A stretch of 64,000 nucleotides of DNA from Polymorphobacter fuscus (GTDB taxonomy: Bacteria > Pseudomonadota > Alphaproteobacteria > Sphingomonadales > Sphingomonadaceae): positions 1,302,001 to 1,366,000 of the forward strand of contig NZ_JAATJI010000001.1 in the NCBI RefSeq assembly GCF_011927825.1. The letters are read 5' to 3'. Below, in pieces: positions 53,487 through 63,719 of this stretch. Position 1 is the stretch's first letter. Each line of letters starts with the position of its first letter. Both the position numbers and the translations under genes were made by a program. The notes under the pieces are model-generated. The model did no database searches and was not told the origin of the DNA. It saw only the letters and a list, made by a program, of their open reading frames with translations.

Positions 53487-54667
53487 GCGCGCCAGCGCTC
53501 GGCATAGGGCGAGGCATTGCGATAGGGGTTGCGCCGGGTGAGCGCCAGCAACAGCCCCATGCCCATGCACAGCGCCAGGAACGACGACCCGCCGTGGCTG
53601 ATGAACGGCAGCGTCATGCCCTTGGACGGCAGCAGCTTGAGGTTGACCATCATGTTGATCGTCGCCTGCAGGCCGAACTGCGTGGCAAGGCCGGCGGCAG
53701 CGAGGAAGGCAAAGGGGTCTTCCTCGTCGAGCAGCAGGATGAAGGTGCGGACGACGATGGCGATGTAGAGCATGGCGATGACGAGGCAGGCGATCATGCC
53801 GAACTCCTCGCCGATCACCGAGAAGATGTAATCGGTCTGCGCCTCGGGCAGGCGGAACTTCATCTGCCCCTCGCCCGGACCGACACCGAACAGCCCGCCG
53901 GCGCGAAAGCAATCGAGCGCCTTGTCGATCTGGTAGGTGTCACCACCGCCGGTCAGGAACTTGTCGATGCGCGAGGCGACATGGTCGACGGTCAGATAGG
54001 CAAGGCCCATTCCGAGCGTCGCGACCGTCGCCAGCGCCACCAGCACCCAGATCGACATTCCGGCCAGCATTGCCTGCACCAGCCACACCGCCATGATCAG
54101 CGCCGTCTGGCCGAAGTCGGGCTGCTGGATCAACAGTGCGGCGACAACGATCACCAGGCCGAAGCTGAGCTGCATCGTCGGCAGGCTGCGATCTTCGAAA
54201 CGCAGCGCCAGCAACCAGGCGGTGGTGACGATGAACAGCGGCTTGAAAAACTCCGACGGCTGGAACTGGAAGCTGCCGATCAGCAACCAGCGCTGCGCGC
54301 CGTTAGCGCCGGCACCGAAGAACGGCACCAGCATCAGGCAGACGAGCAGGACGACGGTGCCGACGATCGAAAAGCGCTTGGCCCAGGCAATCGGCAGCAT
54401 CGACACGCCGAACATCACCGGCAGGCCGGCGACCACCCAGAAGATCTGGCGCTTGAGGAAAAACAGGTCCTCATATTTGAAGTTGCGGCCCGAAAGGCGC
54501 TGCGCCGCGGCCGGCGACGCCGCCGCCACCGCGATGATGCCGCAGGCGATAAGCACCAGCACCAGCGTGACGAGCAACTTGTCGACTGTCCAGAACCAGC
54601 GGCCGAGCGCGGTGCGATCGCCGCGCGAGAAGGTGGTTGCCGCCGGAGCCCAGGGACGCGATGCCAT
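53483..54667 (-). CDS. ftsW: Peptidoglycan glycosyltransferase FtsW
   Basis: 394 residues, SEDS polymerase of the septum with about ten TM helices. Seen: FLKRQIFWVVAGLPVMFGV, GANGAQRWLLIGSFQFQPSEFFKPLFIV (in part GSFQFQPSEFFKP), LIQQPDFGQTALIM with the conserved Asp, and VNLKLLPSKGMTLPFISHGGSS. The C-terminal segment ends [15 protein letters not shown]. It pairs with FtsI encoded in the same cluster. A 1-nt overlap (TGATG) joins it to murD. Confidence 0.97.
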   Translation of the reverse strand: MASRPWAPAATTFSRGDRTALGRWFWTVDKLLVTLVLVLIACGIIAVAAASPAAAQRLSGRNFKYEDLFFLKRQIFWVVAGLPVMFGVSMLPIAWAKRFSIVGTVVLLVCLMLVPFFGAGANGAQRWLLIGSFQFQPSEFFKPLFIVTTAWLLALRFEDRSLPTMQLSFGLVIVVAALLIQQPDFGQTALIMAVWLVQAMLAGMSIWVLVALATVATLGMGLAYLTVDHVASRIDKFLTGGGDTYQIDKALDCFRAGGLFGVGPGEGQMKFRLPEAQTDYIFSVIGEEFGMIACLVIAMLYIAIVVRTFILLLDEEDPFAFLAAAGLATQFGLQATINMMVNLKLLPSKGMTLPFISHGGSSFLALCMGMGLLLALTRRNPYRNASPYAERWRA

Positions 54668-55935
54668 CAGAGGGCCTCCACCAGCGCGCGAAAGGCGTCG
54701 CCGCGTTGTTCGAAATCGCGAAACTGGTCGAAACTGGCGCAGGCCGGTGACAGCAGCACGGTGTCGCCGGCACGGGCGGCGGCAGTGGCAGCGGCAACGG
54801 CGGCGTCGAGCGTGCCCGCCATCACGACCGGCACGTGCGGTTGCAGGATGGGCGCGAACACCGGCGCGGCTTCCCCGATCAGATAGGCGGCAACAAGGCC
54901 GCCGAGGTGCGGCAGCACGGCATCGAGATCGGCACCCTTGGCACGGCCCCCGGCGATCCAGTGCGTGCGCGGAAAGGCCGCCAGCGCCGGCGCCGAGCTG
55001 TCGGGGTTGGTTGCCTTGCTGTCGTTGACATAAAGGACGCCGTTCCTGGTCGCGATCCGCTCCATGCGGTGGGCGAGACCGGGGTAGCTGGCAAGGCCGG
55101 CTGCGATCGCGTCCCCATCGAGCCCGAGCGCGGCGCAGGCGGCGGCCGCGGCGCGGGCGTTCTGCAGGTTGTGTGGCCCCTGCAGCGCCGGCCAGTCGGC
55201 CTGCGGCCCGATATCGACATCCTCGATGAAGGTGATGACCGGGTCCTCGGCGCCGTCCAGCACATCGAAATCGGCTTCGGCAAGGGCGCCGACGATGGCG
55301 GCGCGGCCGGGGGACTGCATGGCGAACAGCCGCGCCTTGGCGGCGACATAGGCGGCCATGCTACCGTGGCGGTCGAGATGATCGGGGGTGATGTTGAGCA
55401 GCACCGCGACGTCGCAATCGAGGCTGAAGGTCAGGTCGAGCTGATAGGATGACAGTTCGAGCACATAGACGCCGTGGTCCGGCAGCGGCTCCTGCGACAG
55501 GATCGGCAGACCGATGTTGCCCCCCATCCGCGCCGGCCGGCCCGCCGCGGTGAGGATATGATGGACCAGCGCGGTCGTCGTCGACTTGCCGTTGGTGCCG
55601 GTGATCCCGACGACCTTGTGCGGTGGCAGCGCGGCGCGCGCCTGGGCGAACAGTTCGATATCGCCGATCACCGGGATCGCGGCGGCCACAGCCTTGGCGA
55701 ACAGCGGGGCATCATGGGGTACGCCGGGGGAGACGATGAGGGCGTCGAGGGCGGCAAGATCGGTATCGTGGAGGTTGGTGACGGTGCCGTCGAAGCGCGC
55801 GCGCGCCGCCTCGCCATCATCCCAGTTCAGCGTCGCCGCGCCCGATGCGGTCAGCGCCGCGACAGTGGCGACGCCGCTGCGGGCAAGGCCGAAGACGCCA
55901 TAGGTTTTCCCGGCAAAGGCGGGGGCAGTGATCAC
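54667..55935 (-). CDS. murD: UDP-N-acetylmuramoylalanine--D-glutamate ligase MurD
   Basis: 422 residues, Mur ligase adding D-Glu. [29 protein letters not shown]-loop [66 protein letters not shown] and [21 protein letters not shown] are the family blocks. ATGA overlap with mraY. Confidence 0.97.
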   Translation of the reverse strand: MITAPAFAGKTYGVFGLARSGVATVAALTASGAATLNWDDGEAARARFDGTVTNLHDTDLAALDALIVSPGVPHDAPLFAKAVAAAIPVIGDIELFAQARAALPPHKVVGITGTNGKSTTTALVHHILTAAGRPARMGGNIGLPILSQEPLPDHGVYVLELSSYQLDLTFSLDCDVAVLLNITPDHLDRHGSMAAYVAAKARLFAMQSPGRAAIVGALAEADFDVLDGAEDPVITFIEDVDIGPQADWPALQGPHNLQNARAAAAACAALGLDGDAIAAGLASYPGLAHRMERIATRNGVLYVNDSKATNPDSSAPALAAFPRTHWIAGGRAKGADLDAVLPHLGGLVAAYLIGEAAPVFAPILQPHVPVVMAGTLDAAVAAATAAARAGDTVLLSPACASFDQFRDFEQRGDAFRALVEAL

Positions 55936-57005
55936 CGCAGCTTCAACGTCGCCAGCCCGGCAAGGGCCAGCATGATCGAGATGATCCAGAAGCGGATGAC
56001 CACGGTCGATTCCGCCCAGCCGAGCTGTTCGAAATGATGGTGGATCGGCGCCATGCGGAACACCCGCTTGCCGGTGGTCTTGAAGCTGACGACCTGGACG
56101 ATGACGCTGACGGTTTCGAGAACGAACAGTCCGCCGATCACGACCAGCACGAGTTCATGGTTGGTGATGACGGCGATGCTGCCGAGCGCCCCGCCCAGGG
56201 CCAGGCTGCCGGTGTCGCCCATGAACACCGCCGCCGGCGGGGCATTGTACCAAAGGAACCCGAGGCAGGCGCCGATCAGCGCCGCACCGAACACCGCCAG
56301 TTCCCCCGACCCCGGCACATGATGGACCCCCAGATAATCGGCAAATCGGATGTTGCCGACCAGATAGGCGATGATCGCGAAGGCGGCGGCGGCGATCACC
56401 ACCGGCATCGTCGCCAGCCCGTCGAGCCCGTCGGTCAGGTTCACCGCATTGCCGAAGCCGGTGACGATGAAGGCGGCGAACAGGATGTAGAACGGCCCCA
56501 GCGCCAGCCCGGCATCCTTGAGGAACGGCAGGTAGAGCGTCGTGCCGGTGCGGCTGGCGATCCAGGTGCAGGCCAGCCCGGCGATGAAGAATTCGAGCAG
56601 CAGCCGGGTCCGCCCCGACAGGCCGGCGTGGCTGCGCTTCGTCACCTTGTCGTAATCGTCCATGAAGCCGATGGCGCCGAAGCCCAGGGTGACGAGCAGC
56701 GCCGCCCAGACAAAGCCGTTGCCGAAGTCCATCCACAACAGCGTCGCGACCGTCAGCGCGATCAGGATCATCAGCCCGCCCATCGTCGGCGTGCCCTTCT
56801 TGGTCAGCAGATGCGACGCCGGGCCATCCTCGCGGATCGGCTGGCCCTTGCCCTGGCGGGTGCGCAGATAGCCGATGAAGCGCGGGCCGATGAGCAGCGC
56901 GATCACCAGCGACGTGACCAGCGCCCCCATCGACCGGAAGGTGATGTAGCGAAAGAGGTTGAACAGCCCGTCGAAGCCGATCCAGTTGGCAAGTGCATTG
57001 ATCAA
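55932..57005 (-). CDS. mraY: Phospho-MurNAc-pentapeptide transferase MraY
   Basis: 357 residues, ten-helix inner-membrane enzyme producing lipid [17 protein letters not shown], the catalytic Asp pair in [34 protein letters not shown] and [16 protein letters not shown]-terminal [24 protein letters not shown] (in part [13 protein letters not shown]) is diagnostic. ATGA overlaps with murF and murD. Confidence 0.98.
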   Translation of the reverse strand: MINALANWIGFDGLFNLFRYITFRSMGALVTSLVIALLIGPRFIGYLRTRQGKGQPIREDGPASHLLTKKGTPTMGGLMILIALTVATLLWMDFGNGFVWAALLVTLGFGAIGFMDDYDKVTKRSHAGLSGRTRLLLEFFIAGLACTWIASRTGTTLYLPFLKDAGLALGPFYILFAAFIVTGFGNAVNLTDGLDGLATMPVVIAAAAFAIIAYLVGNIRFADYLGVHHVPGSGELAVFGAALIGACLGFLWYNAPPAAVFMGDTGSLALGGALGSIAVITNHELVLVVIGGLFVLETVSVIVQVVSFKTTGKRVFRMAPIHHHFEQLGWAESTVVIRFWIISIMLALAGLATLKLR

Positions 57006-58390
57006 CTGGCGTCCTCCCGGCCCTTGAGCGTCGCCACGACATCGCCAAGCCGCACGCTGTTCGAGCCTTTGACCAGCAGCACGTCATCGGCAGCCAGCAG
57101 GCGCTCGACCTCGGCGGTGGCCGCATCGGCGCTGGTGACGTGCAATATCTCTAGCTGGCGTGCCAGGGCTCCCGCCAGCGGTTTCATCTCGTTACCCACA
57201 AGAATTATGCATGAAACGCCGGCCGCCACTATATGTGGGGCCAGTTCGGCGTGAAAGCGATCGGACTGGTCGCCCAGTTCGCGCATCGCGCCCAGCACCG
57301 CAAGCCGGCGGCCGGCATGGCGCGGCACCACTTCGGCGAGCACCGCCAGCGACGCCGCCATCGACGCCGGATTGGCGTTGTAGCTTTCATCGATCAGCAC
57401 GGCGCTGCCGCCGCGGGCCGCGACGCGCAACCGTTGCCCGCGCCCGGGCAGGTCGGTCAGTTCCGCCAGCGCCAGCCCGGCGAGCGCCAGATCGCCCCCG
57501 GCGGCAGCGACGGCGGCGAGCACTGCCAGGGCATTGCCGACCCAATGGCGGCCCGCCATGCCGACCTTGAAGGTCAGCCGCTGGTCGCCGACGCGTGCCG
57601 TGACGCATGAGCAATCGGGATGGAGCGCGACGCTTTCGGCCCGGACATCGGCGCCGGCGGCGATGCCGAAGCTGACGATATGGGCGGCATGGGGTTCGGC
57701 CGCGGCGCGCAGCCGGGCGTGGTGCGGGCTGTCGAAGGGGATGATCGCGGTGCCGCCGGGCTGCAGGCCGGTGAAGATTTCCGCCTTGGCATCGGCGATG
57801 GCGGCTTCATCGGCAAAATGTTCGATATGCGCCGACGCGATCCAGGTGACGACGGCGATGTCCGGACGCACCAGCGCCGCCAGCGCGGTCAATTCGCTTG
57901 CATGATTCATCCCCATCTCGAAGATGCCGAAGCGGGTCTCGCGCGGCATCCGCGCCAGGCTGAGGGGCACGCCGGTATGGTTGTTGTAGCTTTTGACCGA
58001 GGCATGGACGGTGTCGGGGGCGAAGCGGGTCAGCGCGGCGCGGATCGCTTCCTTGACTCCGGTCTTGCCGACCGACCCGGTGACGCCGATACGCCGTGCA
58101 GCGCTGCGGTCACGCGCCGCTTCGGCCAGCGCCGTAAGGGCCGCCGCCGGTTCCGCCACGCGCACATGCGGCGCGTCCGCGGGCTGGCTGACGAGCAGCC
58201 CGGCAGCGCCCCGTTCGAGCGCCTGTGGCACAAAGGCATGGCCATCCATGGCGGCGCCGGGCATGGCGACAAACAGTTCCCCGCCGATGATCTCCCGGCT
58301 GTCGAAGGCGACGCCGTTGGCGGTGAAGTCGCCATGGGCGGTGCCGCCGGTGGCGGCGGCAATTTCGGCGGCGGTCCAGAGCGGGGTCAT
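57002..58390 (-). CDS. murF: UDP-MurNAc-tripeptide--D-Ala-D-Ala ligase MurF
   Basis: 462 residues. [25 protein letters not shown]-loop [14 protein letters not shown] (GSVGKT instead of the commoner GSCGKT/GSNGKT), [52 protein letters not shown] and [18 protein letters not shown]. It adds D-Ala-D-Ala made by Ddl in the same cluster. ATGA overlaps with murE and mraY. Confidence 0.97.
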   Translation of the reverse strand: MTPLWTAAEIAAATGGTAHGDFTANGVAFDSREIIGGELFVAMPGAAMDGHAFVPQALERGAAGLLVSQPADAPHVRVAEPAAALTALAEAARDRSAARRIGVTGSVGKTGVKEAIRAALTRFAPDTVHASVKSYNNHTGVPLSLARMPRETRFGIFEMGMNHASELTALAALVRPDIAVVTWIASAHIEHFADEAAIADAKAEIFTGLQPGGTAIIPFDSPHHARLRAAAEPHAAHIVSFGIAAGADVRAESVALHPDCSCVTARVGDQRLTFKVGMAGRHWVGNALAVLAAVAAAGGDLALAGLALAELTDLPGRGQRLRVAARGGSAVLIDESYNANPASMAASLAVLAEVVPRHAGRRLAVLGAMRELGDQSDRFHAELAPHIVAAGVSCIILVGNEMKPLAGALARQLEILHVTSADAATAEVERLLAADDVLLVKGSNSVRLGDVVATLKGREDAS

Positions 58391-59805
58391 GCCGCAGCCT
58401 CCCGCGCCACGGCGACATCATCGAACGGCAACACCCGGTCGCCGATGACCTGGCCCTGTTCATGGCCCTTGCCCGCCACCAGCACGACATCGTCGGACCC
58501 GGCATCGGCAATGGCGGCAGCGATCGCTTCGCGCCGGTCGGCGACTTCCCGGGCCGCGGGCGATGCCGCCAGGATGGCGGCGCGAATGGCACCGGGCGCT
58601 TCCGACCGGGGGTTGTCGTCGGTAACGATGACGCTGTCGGCGACCCGGGCTGCCATGGCGCCCATCAGCGGCCGCTTGCCGATGTCGCGGTCGCCGCCGG
58701 CACCGAAGACCAGGATCAGCCGGCCCCTGGTGTGCGGGCGCAGCGCGGCGGCCGCGGCCGCGATGGCGTCGGGCGTATGGGCGTAATCGACATAGACCGG
58801 CGCGCCGGCCCGGGTGATGACGGCGCGCTCCAGCCGGCCGCGCACCGGCCGCAGCCGCGCCAGATTGGCCAGCGTCGCCGCGGCATCGCCGCCGGTGGCG
58901 ATGACGAGCCCGGCGGCCACGAGCGCATTGGCCGCCTGATAGGCGCCGATCAGCGGCAGTGCGATCATGTGGGTCCGGCCGTCCGCGACGATTTCCAGCG
59001 TCTGGCCGAGCGGAGTCGCGGTGCGCGCGACAAGCCGCAGGCTGTCCCCGCCGGTCCCGACCGTCAGCACGCGCAGCCCGCGCGCATTGGCCGCCGCGAC
59101 CACGCGCGCCGACCAGTCGCCGTCGTCGGCCCAGACGACGGCAGCGCCACCAGCGTCGACGACTTCGGTGAAAAGCCGCAGCTTGGCGGCGAAATAGGCC
59201 TCCATCGTGCCATGATAATCGAGATGGTCGCGCGACAAATTGGTGAAGCCGGCGGCAGCGACCGGCAGGCCTTCGGTGCGAAACTGGTCGAGGCCGTGGC
59301 TGCTCGCTTCGAAGCTGGCGTGGCTGATGCCTTCGCGCTGCAACCCGGCCATGTTGGCGAGGAAAGTGACGACGTCGGGGGTGGTCAGGCCGGTCGTGAC
59401 CTGGTCGGTCGCGGTGGTGACGCCCAGCGTGCCGATGCTGGCGGCGACATGTCCGGCCTGGTGCCACAACTGCCGGGTCAGTTCCGCCGTCGAGGTCTTG
59501 CCGTTGGTGCCGGTGACGGCGACGGTGACGGCGGGAAATGGCGCGAAGAACTTTGCCGCCAGCCGCGCGAACACGGCGCGCGGTTCATCGGCATGGATGG
59601 CGACGGCGCCGGCCACCGGCACGCCGGTGCGGGTCACGATCGCCACGGCGCCGGCGGCGATTGCGGCCGGGATAAAATCCTCGCCATTGACGCGGGCGCC
59701 GCGGAAGGCGCCGAACACCGTGCCGGGCGCAACCTTGCGGTGATCGAGGGCAAAGCCGGTCACCACGGCCTCGCCGCCTCCTTCGAAAAGGCCGCCGAGG
59801 CGCAC
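58387..59805 (-). CDS. murE: UDP-MurNAc-L-Ala-D-Glu:meso-diaminopimelate ligase MurE
   Basis: 472 residues. P-loop AVTGTNGKTSTAEL, LTTPDVVTFLANMAGLQREG, HASFEASSHGLDQFR, FTNLSRDHLDYHGTMEAYF and VYVDYAHTPDAIAAAAAAL. The motif DNPR (VTDDNPRSEAP) marks the meso-DAP-adding type, so this organism has DAP-type peptidoglycan. It starts with GTG at 59805, 2 nt after the ftsI stop. Confidence 0.97.
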   Translation of the reverse strand: MRLGGLFEGGGEAVVTGFALDHRKVAPGTVFGAFRGARVNGEDFIPAAIAAGAVAIVTRTGVPVAGAVAIHADEPRAVFARLAAKFFAPFPAVTVAVTGTNGKTSTAELTRQLWHQAGHVAASIGTLGVTTATDQVTTGLTTPDVVTFLANMAGLQREGISHASFEASSHGLDQFRTEGLPVAAAGFTNLSRDHLDYHGTMEAYFAAKLRLFTEVVDAGGAAVVWADDGDWSARVVAAANARGLRVLTVGTGGDSLRLVARTATPLGQTLEIVADGRTHMIALPLIGAYQAANALVAAGLVIATGGDAAATLANLARLRPVRGRLERAVITRAGAPVYVDYAHTPDAIAAAAAALRPHTRGRLILVFGAGGDRDIGKRPLMGAMAARVADSVIVTDDNPRSEAPGAIRAAILAASPAAREVADRREAIAAAIADAGSDDVVLVAGKGHEQGQVIGDRVLPFDDVAVAREAAA

Positions 59806-59807
59806 CG

Positions 59808-61562
59808 CTATTCCTTCGGCATGTCGTTGGTATTGGCGAGCATGCTGCTGACGTCCATGTCTTTTTCGGGGTCGGGGCGGACGCCGAGGATCGGACCGAT
59901 GCGCTCGACGATGCGGGTAATGGCCGGCGCCACGACCATGCCGGCGGTCTTGAAGCCGAAAGTCGACTTGCTGCCGCGCGGGTCATCGATCATCGCGACG
60001 ACGACATAACGCGGCGCGTCCATCGGGAAGGCGGCGGCGAAGGTCGACACGTTCTGGCCGCGGACATAGCGGCCGTTCTCGATCTTTTCGGCCGTGCCGG
60101 TCTTGCCGCCGACGCGATAGCCCGGTGCATTGGCCTTGCGCCCGGTGCCGTTGGTCACCGTCAGCCGCAGCAGTGCGCGCATCGTATCCGATGTCGCCGA
60201 GGTGAAGACCCGGCGGCCCGCCGGCACTTCGCCCGGCGCGCGCTTGAGCAGCGTCGGGTCGCGATAGAGACCGCCGTTGACCAATGTCGCATAGGCATTG
60301 GCCAGGTGCAGCGGCGACACGGTAATGCCATGGCCGTAGGAGATGGTCATCAGCGCCAGGTCGCCCCAGTTCGACAGCGCCGGATATTGCGGGCGAGCCC
60401 GTTCGGGCAGTTCGACGGCGATCGGCTTGAAGAAGCCGAGCTGTTCGAGCATGGCGCGCTGGACATCGCGGCCGGCTTCCATGGCGATGCGGGCGGTGCC
60501 GATGTTCGACGAGTGGATGAAGATTTCCGGCACCGTCAGCCAGCGGTTGAGGGCATGGTCGTCATGGATGCGGAACCGCGCCACCTGGATCGGCCGGGTC
60601 GCATCATATTTCTGGTTCATCGACTTGATGGTGCCGGCGTTGAGCGCGCTGGCGATGGTCAGCGCCTTGAAGGTGCTGCCCAGTTCATAGCCGCCGAACG
60701 TCACCTTGTTGAAGCGGCTGCCGTCGTCGGTCTCGCGCGAATAGACGGTGCCGTCCTCGCGCTTGCCGGGCGAGTTGGGGTTGAAATCGGGCAATGAGGT
60801 CATCGCCAGGATCTCGCCGGTGTTGACGTCGAGCACCACGCCGGCCGCGCCCTTGGCGCGCTGGTCGATGTAGAGCGCGCGCAGTTCATGTTCCAGCGCC
60901 TGCTGGACGCGGACGTCGATGGACAGTGGCAGCGGCGTGCCGCGACTGTCCTTGTCGGACAGCCGCGCGTCGAGCGCCTTTTCCATGCCGACGGCACCGA
61001 CGCCCGCATCGTCCGCATAGCCGATGACATGCGAGGCGAGGTTGTAGTTGGGATAGAGACGTTGCGCCTCGCGCACCAGGTTGATCGCGGGTTCGCCGAG
61101 CGCGTTGATGCGCTTGGCCTCCGATGGCAGCACGCTGCGCGACAGATAGCGGAAACTGCCCTTGTGGGTCAGTTCGGCATAGATGTCGGCCTCCGACTTT
61201 CCGGGCAGGATCGCAGCGATGCTGCGCGCCAGCACGCGCGGATCACCGGTCAGCTTGCGCGGCTCCACGGAGATCGCATAGCCTTCGTAGGTCCGAGCCA
61301 ATTCGACCTTGTTGCGATCGACGATATCGGCGCGCGGCGGTGCGGCGCTGGAGGTGGAGCGCGCCGCGATCGGCGTCGCCTCGATCACCGACAGGTCGAC
61401 CAGCCGCACCAGCAGCACTGCCGGCACCGCGACGAACAACAGCATGATGACGACCAGCCGCTGCCGCGCCAACGCCTGCGCCGCCTGCCGCTGCCCGGCG
61501 AGGCGGGCGGGCGGCACGGCAGCGCCGGCGAGCATCATCGGAGGCGTCAGCGGGGTGGCCAT
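59808..61562 (-). CDS. ftsI: Peptidoglycan D,D-transpeptidase FtsI (PBP3)
   Basis: 584 residues, class B PBP of the septum. Cytoplasmic tail and one TM helix (LVVIMLLFVAVPAVLLVRLV); pedestal domain with RGTPLPLSIDVRVQQALEHEL; transpeptidase domain with SxxK as GSTFK (near residue 290), SxN as SSN near 345, and KTG at about 486 (VGGKTGTAEKIENGRY). It works with FtsW. It starts 6 nt after ftsL. Confidence 0.97.
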   Translation of the reverse strand: MATPLTPPMMLAGAAVPPARLAGQRQAAQALARQRLVVIMLLFVAVPAVLLVRLVDLSVIEATPIAARSTSSAAPPRADIVDRNKVELARTYEGYAISVEPRKLTGDPRVLARSIAAILPGKSEADIYAELTHKGSFRYLSRSVLPSEAKRINALGEPAINLVREAQRLYPNYNLASHVIGYADDAGVGAVGMEKALDARLSDKDSRGTPLPLSIDVRVQQALEHELRALYIDQRAKGAAGVVLDVNTGEILAMTSLPDFNPNSPGKREDGTVYSRETDDGSRFNKVTFGGYELGSTFKALTIASALNAGTIKSMNQKYDATRPIQVARFRIHDDHALNRWLTVPEIFIHSSNIGTARIAMEAGRDVQRAMLEQLGFFKPIAVELPERARPQYPALSNWGDLALMTISYGHGITVSPLHLANAYATLVNGGLYRDPTLLKRAPGEVPAGRRVFTSATSDTMRALLRLTVTNGTGRKANAPGYRVGGKTGTAEKIENGRYVRGQNVSTFAAAFPMDAPRYVVVAMIDDPRGSKSTFGFKTAGMVVAPAITRIVERIGPILGVRPDPEKDMDVSSMLANTNDMPKE

Positions 61563-61568
61563 GCGGCG

Positions 61569-62147
61569 CTATTGCCCCCCGTCCTGCAACAGGTCGACGG
61601 GCGTGTGCGCCGGCGGCGCATCGGGGATGACGACGAGCGGCTGGGTGGCGCGCACCGGCGCCGGACGCCAGGCCGCGGCAACCAGGCGGGCCGCCGGTTC
61701 GACGCGGGCCGGTTCAGCGCGGGCAGTTTGGGTGCGGGCGGGTTCGGCGCGGGCCGGATCGGGGCGATAGGCGGCGCGGACGATCGGGGCGGCAACGCTC
61801 GGCGCTGTCGCCGGCACGGGCGCCGTCACGGCGTTGCGCACCGGTGCCTCGGCGGCGGGCAGCGGCACGAAACCCGCGAGTTGCACCGGGCTGCGCAGAT
61901 ACTGGCCGGCGGCGGGCGCCGACATCATCAGCACATTGTCGTTCCAGCGCTGCATTTCGGGCAGGCGCGCGCGGGTGCGAAGCTCGGCCTCCAGGTTGCG
62001 GATGTTGCGCGCGTCGGCGACCAGCGTGCGGCGCAGCTTTTCGACCTGCGCCCGTTCCGCGGACACCTTCAGGTTAACGGTGTAGCTGCCGACGATCACC
62101 GCGGTGGTGACCAGCAGCATCATGGCCGAACCGGCATAATGTCTCAT
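61569..62147 (-). CDS. ftsL: FtsL-like cell division protein with long C-terminal tail
   Basis: 192 residues. N-terminal TM helix (AMMLLVTTAVIVGSYTVNL) followed by a coiled coil (VSAERAQVEKLRRTLVADAR) and RNLEAELRTRARLPEMQRWND, the FtsL/DivIC pattern; it bridges FtsQ and FtsW/FtsI. From about residue 75 it continues as a Pro/Ala/Arg low-complexity tail with repeated ARAEPAR-like units, making it about 70 residues longer than typical FtsL. Identified by position and topology more than by sequence. ATGA overlap with rsmH. Confidence 0.85.
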   Translation of the reverse strand: MRHYAGSAMMLLVTTAVIVGSYTVNLKVSAERAQVEKLRRTLVADARNIRNLEAELRTRARLPEMQRWNDNVLMMSAPAAGQYLRSPVQLAGFVPLPAAEAPVRNAVTAPVPATAPSVAAPIVRAAYRPDPARAEPARTQTARAEPARVEPAARLVAAAWRPAPVRATQPLVVIPDAPPAHTPVDLLQDGGQ

Positions 62148-63076
62148 GCGGACCTCGCTTGTGCAAAAGGGGTTGCCGTCCGCACCGCCGAACGCAGCGT
62201 GGCGGAGCGGGCGCGGGGATTGGCGGCAACTTCGGCGGGCGTAGCCCGCACCGCGCGGGCCGGCCGCTGGAACGCCGGCGCGGCGCGGGCGACGACGGGC
62301 ATGTGGCGCGACCCGGACGGGGCACCGCCCGACCGGTCGCGCAGGAAGGTCTTGACCCGCCGGTCCTCGGCGGAATGAAAGCTCACCACCGCCAGCCGGC
62401 CACCGGGGCGGAGCAGCTGCTCCGCTGCCGCCAGCCCGGCATCGAGCTGCCCCAGTTCGTCGTTCACATGGATGCGCAGCGCCTGGAAGCTGCGCGTCGC
62501 CGCATCCTTGCCACCCGGCTGATGGCCGAGCACCGATCGCACCAGCCGCGCCAGTTCCGACGTGCGGGTCAGCGGCCGGTCGTTGACGATGGCGCGGGCG
62601 ATGCGGCGGGCGCCGGGTTCATCGCCCAGGTGAAACAGCACATCGGCGATTTCGGCCTCGGTCGCGGTGTTGATGAAATCGGCCGCGGTCATCCCGTCCT
62701 GCGCCATGCGCATGTCGAGCGGGCCGTCCGACTGGAACGAAAAGCCGCGTTCCGGCCGGTCGATCTGCATCGACGAGACGCCGATATCGAAGGCGATGGC
62801 GTCGACCGCGTGGACGCCTTCGGCGGCAAGCCCGGCGACGAGGTCGGCGAAGGGCCGGTGGATCAGCGTCACATCGGGAGCGTCGGCAAGATCGGCATTG
62901 AGCGCCAGCGCGTCGGGGTCACGGTCGAACCCATAGCAATGGCCGGCGCCGGCCGCGCGGACAGCGCGCAGATAGCCGCCGGCGCCCAGCGTCGCATCGA
63001 CGTAGAGGTCGCCCGGCCGGACGGCGAGCGCCGCCAGCGTTTCGGCAAGCAGCACGGGGGTGTGCGGCGCCGTCAT
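62144..63076 (-). CDS. rsmH: 16S rRNA m4C1402 methyltransferase RsmH (MraW)
   Basis: 310 residues. HTPVLLAETLAALAV start; SAM motif VDATLGAGGYLRAV; FDIGVSSMQIDRPERGFSF is the family signature (usually LGVSS); FINTATEAEIADVLFHLGDEPGARRIARAI; SFQALRIHVNDELGQLDAGL; AVVSFHSAEDRRVKTFLRD. It methylates N4 of C1402 in 16S rRNA. ATGA overlap with mraZ. Confidence 0.97.
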   Translation of the reverse strand: MTAPHTPVLLAETLAALAVRPGDLYVDATLGAGGYLRAVRAAGAGHCYGFDRDPDALALNADLADAPDVTLIHRPFADLVAGLAAEGVHAVDAIAFDIGVSSMQIDRPERGFSFQSDGPLDMRMAQDGMTAADFINTATEAEIADVLFHLGDEPGARRIARAIVNDRPLTRTSELARLVRSVLGHQPGGKDAATRSFQALRIHVNDELGQLDAGLAAAEQLLRPGGRLAVVSFHSAEDRRVKTFLRDRSGGAPSGSRHMPVVARAAPAFQRPARAVRATPAEVAANPRARSATLRSAVRTATPFAQARSA

Positions 63077-63558
63077 GCCGGCGGGCCATCGATCGGCAGC
63101 TTGCGGGCCAGCAGTTCCTCGCGCAGCGTTTCCAGCGCGACTTCATCGGCATCGTCGGTAGCGAGATAGACCCAGGGGTCCCAGATCTCGAAATAGTCAC
63201 CCAGGCCGATGAAAAAGGCATGGCCCTCGATCTTGCGCAGCCGCTTGAGCACCGGCGGCAGCACGACGCGGCCGGCATCATCGATGGTCAGCGGCACCAT
63301 GCCGGAAAAGATCTGCGTCGCATCGCGGTCGCGCTCGCGACTGTTCTCGCTGGCGAAGCGGGCGCGGTGGTCGGCCATCAGCTGGTCGGGACGGTCGCGG
63401 TCGAAGCCGACGAGGCAGGTGGCGTTGCGCGACGGCGCCAGCCGCAGATCCTTGGTGGCGGTGCGCGCGAAGATCACCTGCCGATAGTCGGCCGGGATCG
63501 ACAGGCGGTTCTTGCCGTCGATCGCGTTCAACGCGCAGCTGATGAAATAATCGGACAC
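63073..63558 (-). CDS. mraZ: Transcriptional regulator MraZ
   Basis: 161 residues, two AbrB-like SWIM domains. First: FISCALNAIDGKNRLSIPADYRQVI; second: MVPLTIDDAGRVVLPPVLKRLRKIEGHAFFIGLGDYFEIWDPW (in part VVLPPVLKRLRKIEGHAFF). Octameric MraZ represses its own operon in other bacteria. The start is a GTG at 63558 without a strong ribosome site. First gene of the dcw cluster; the phased ATGG repeats 128-161 nt upstream are its likely target. Confidence 0.95.
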   Translation of the reverse strand: MSDYFISCALNAIDGKNRLSIPADYRQVIFARTATKDLRLAPSRNATCLVGFDRDRPDQLMADHRARFASENSRERDRDATQIFSGMVPLTIDDAGRVVLPPVLKRLRKIEGHAFFIGLGDYFEIWDPWVYLATDDADEVALETLREELLARKLPIDGPPA

Positions 63559-63685
63559 GCGAGACTTTGGCCTTCCACCCCGCAGTGGGCGGATGAACAG
63601 GCCTCAGATCGTTCCCAGTCCCCCGGTTGCGATCCTAGACTCACCCATGCGGCACGACCCCGCCCGACTGTGGACAAGGTCTAAC

Positions 63686-63719
63686 ATGGGATACCATGGT
63701 ATTCAATGGCACTTGATGG
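63686..63719 (+). promoter_or_regulatory. Phased ATGG direct repeats, putative MraZ-binding site
   Basis: ATGG begins at 63686, 63696, 63706 and 63716, exactly 10 bp apart, with further copies at 63736 and 63748. E. coli MraZ binds TGGGN repeats separated by 5 nt, that is, also a 10-bp pitch. Here the repeats read TGGGA, TGGTA, TGGCA and TGGTC on the strand opposite to mraZ. They overlap the -35 and spacer of a candidate promoter (TTGAAT/TAGACC) and so could mediate repression. Confidence 0.6.
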
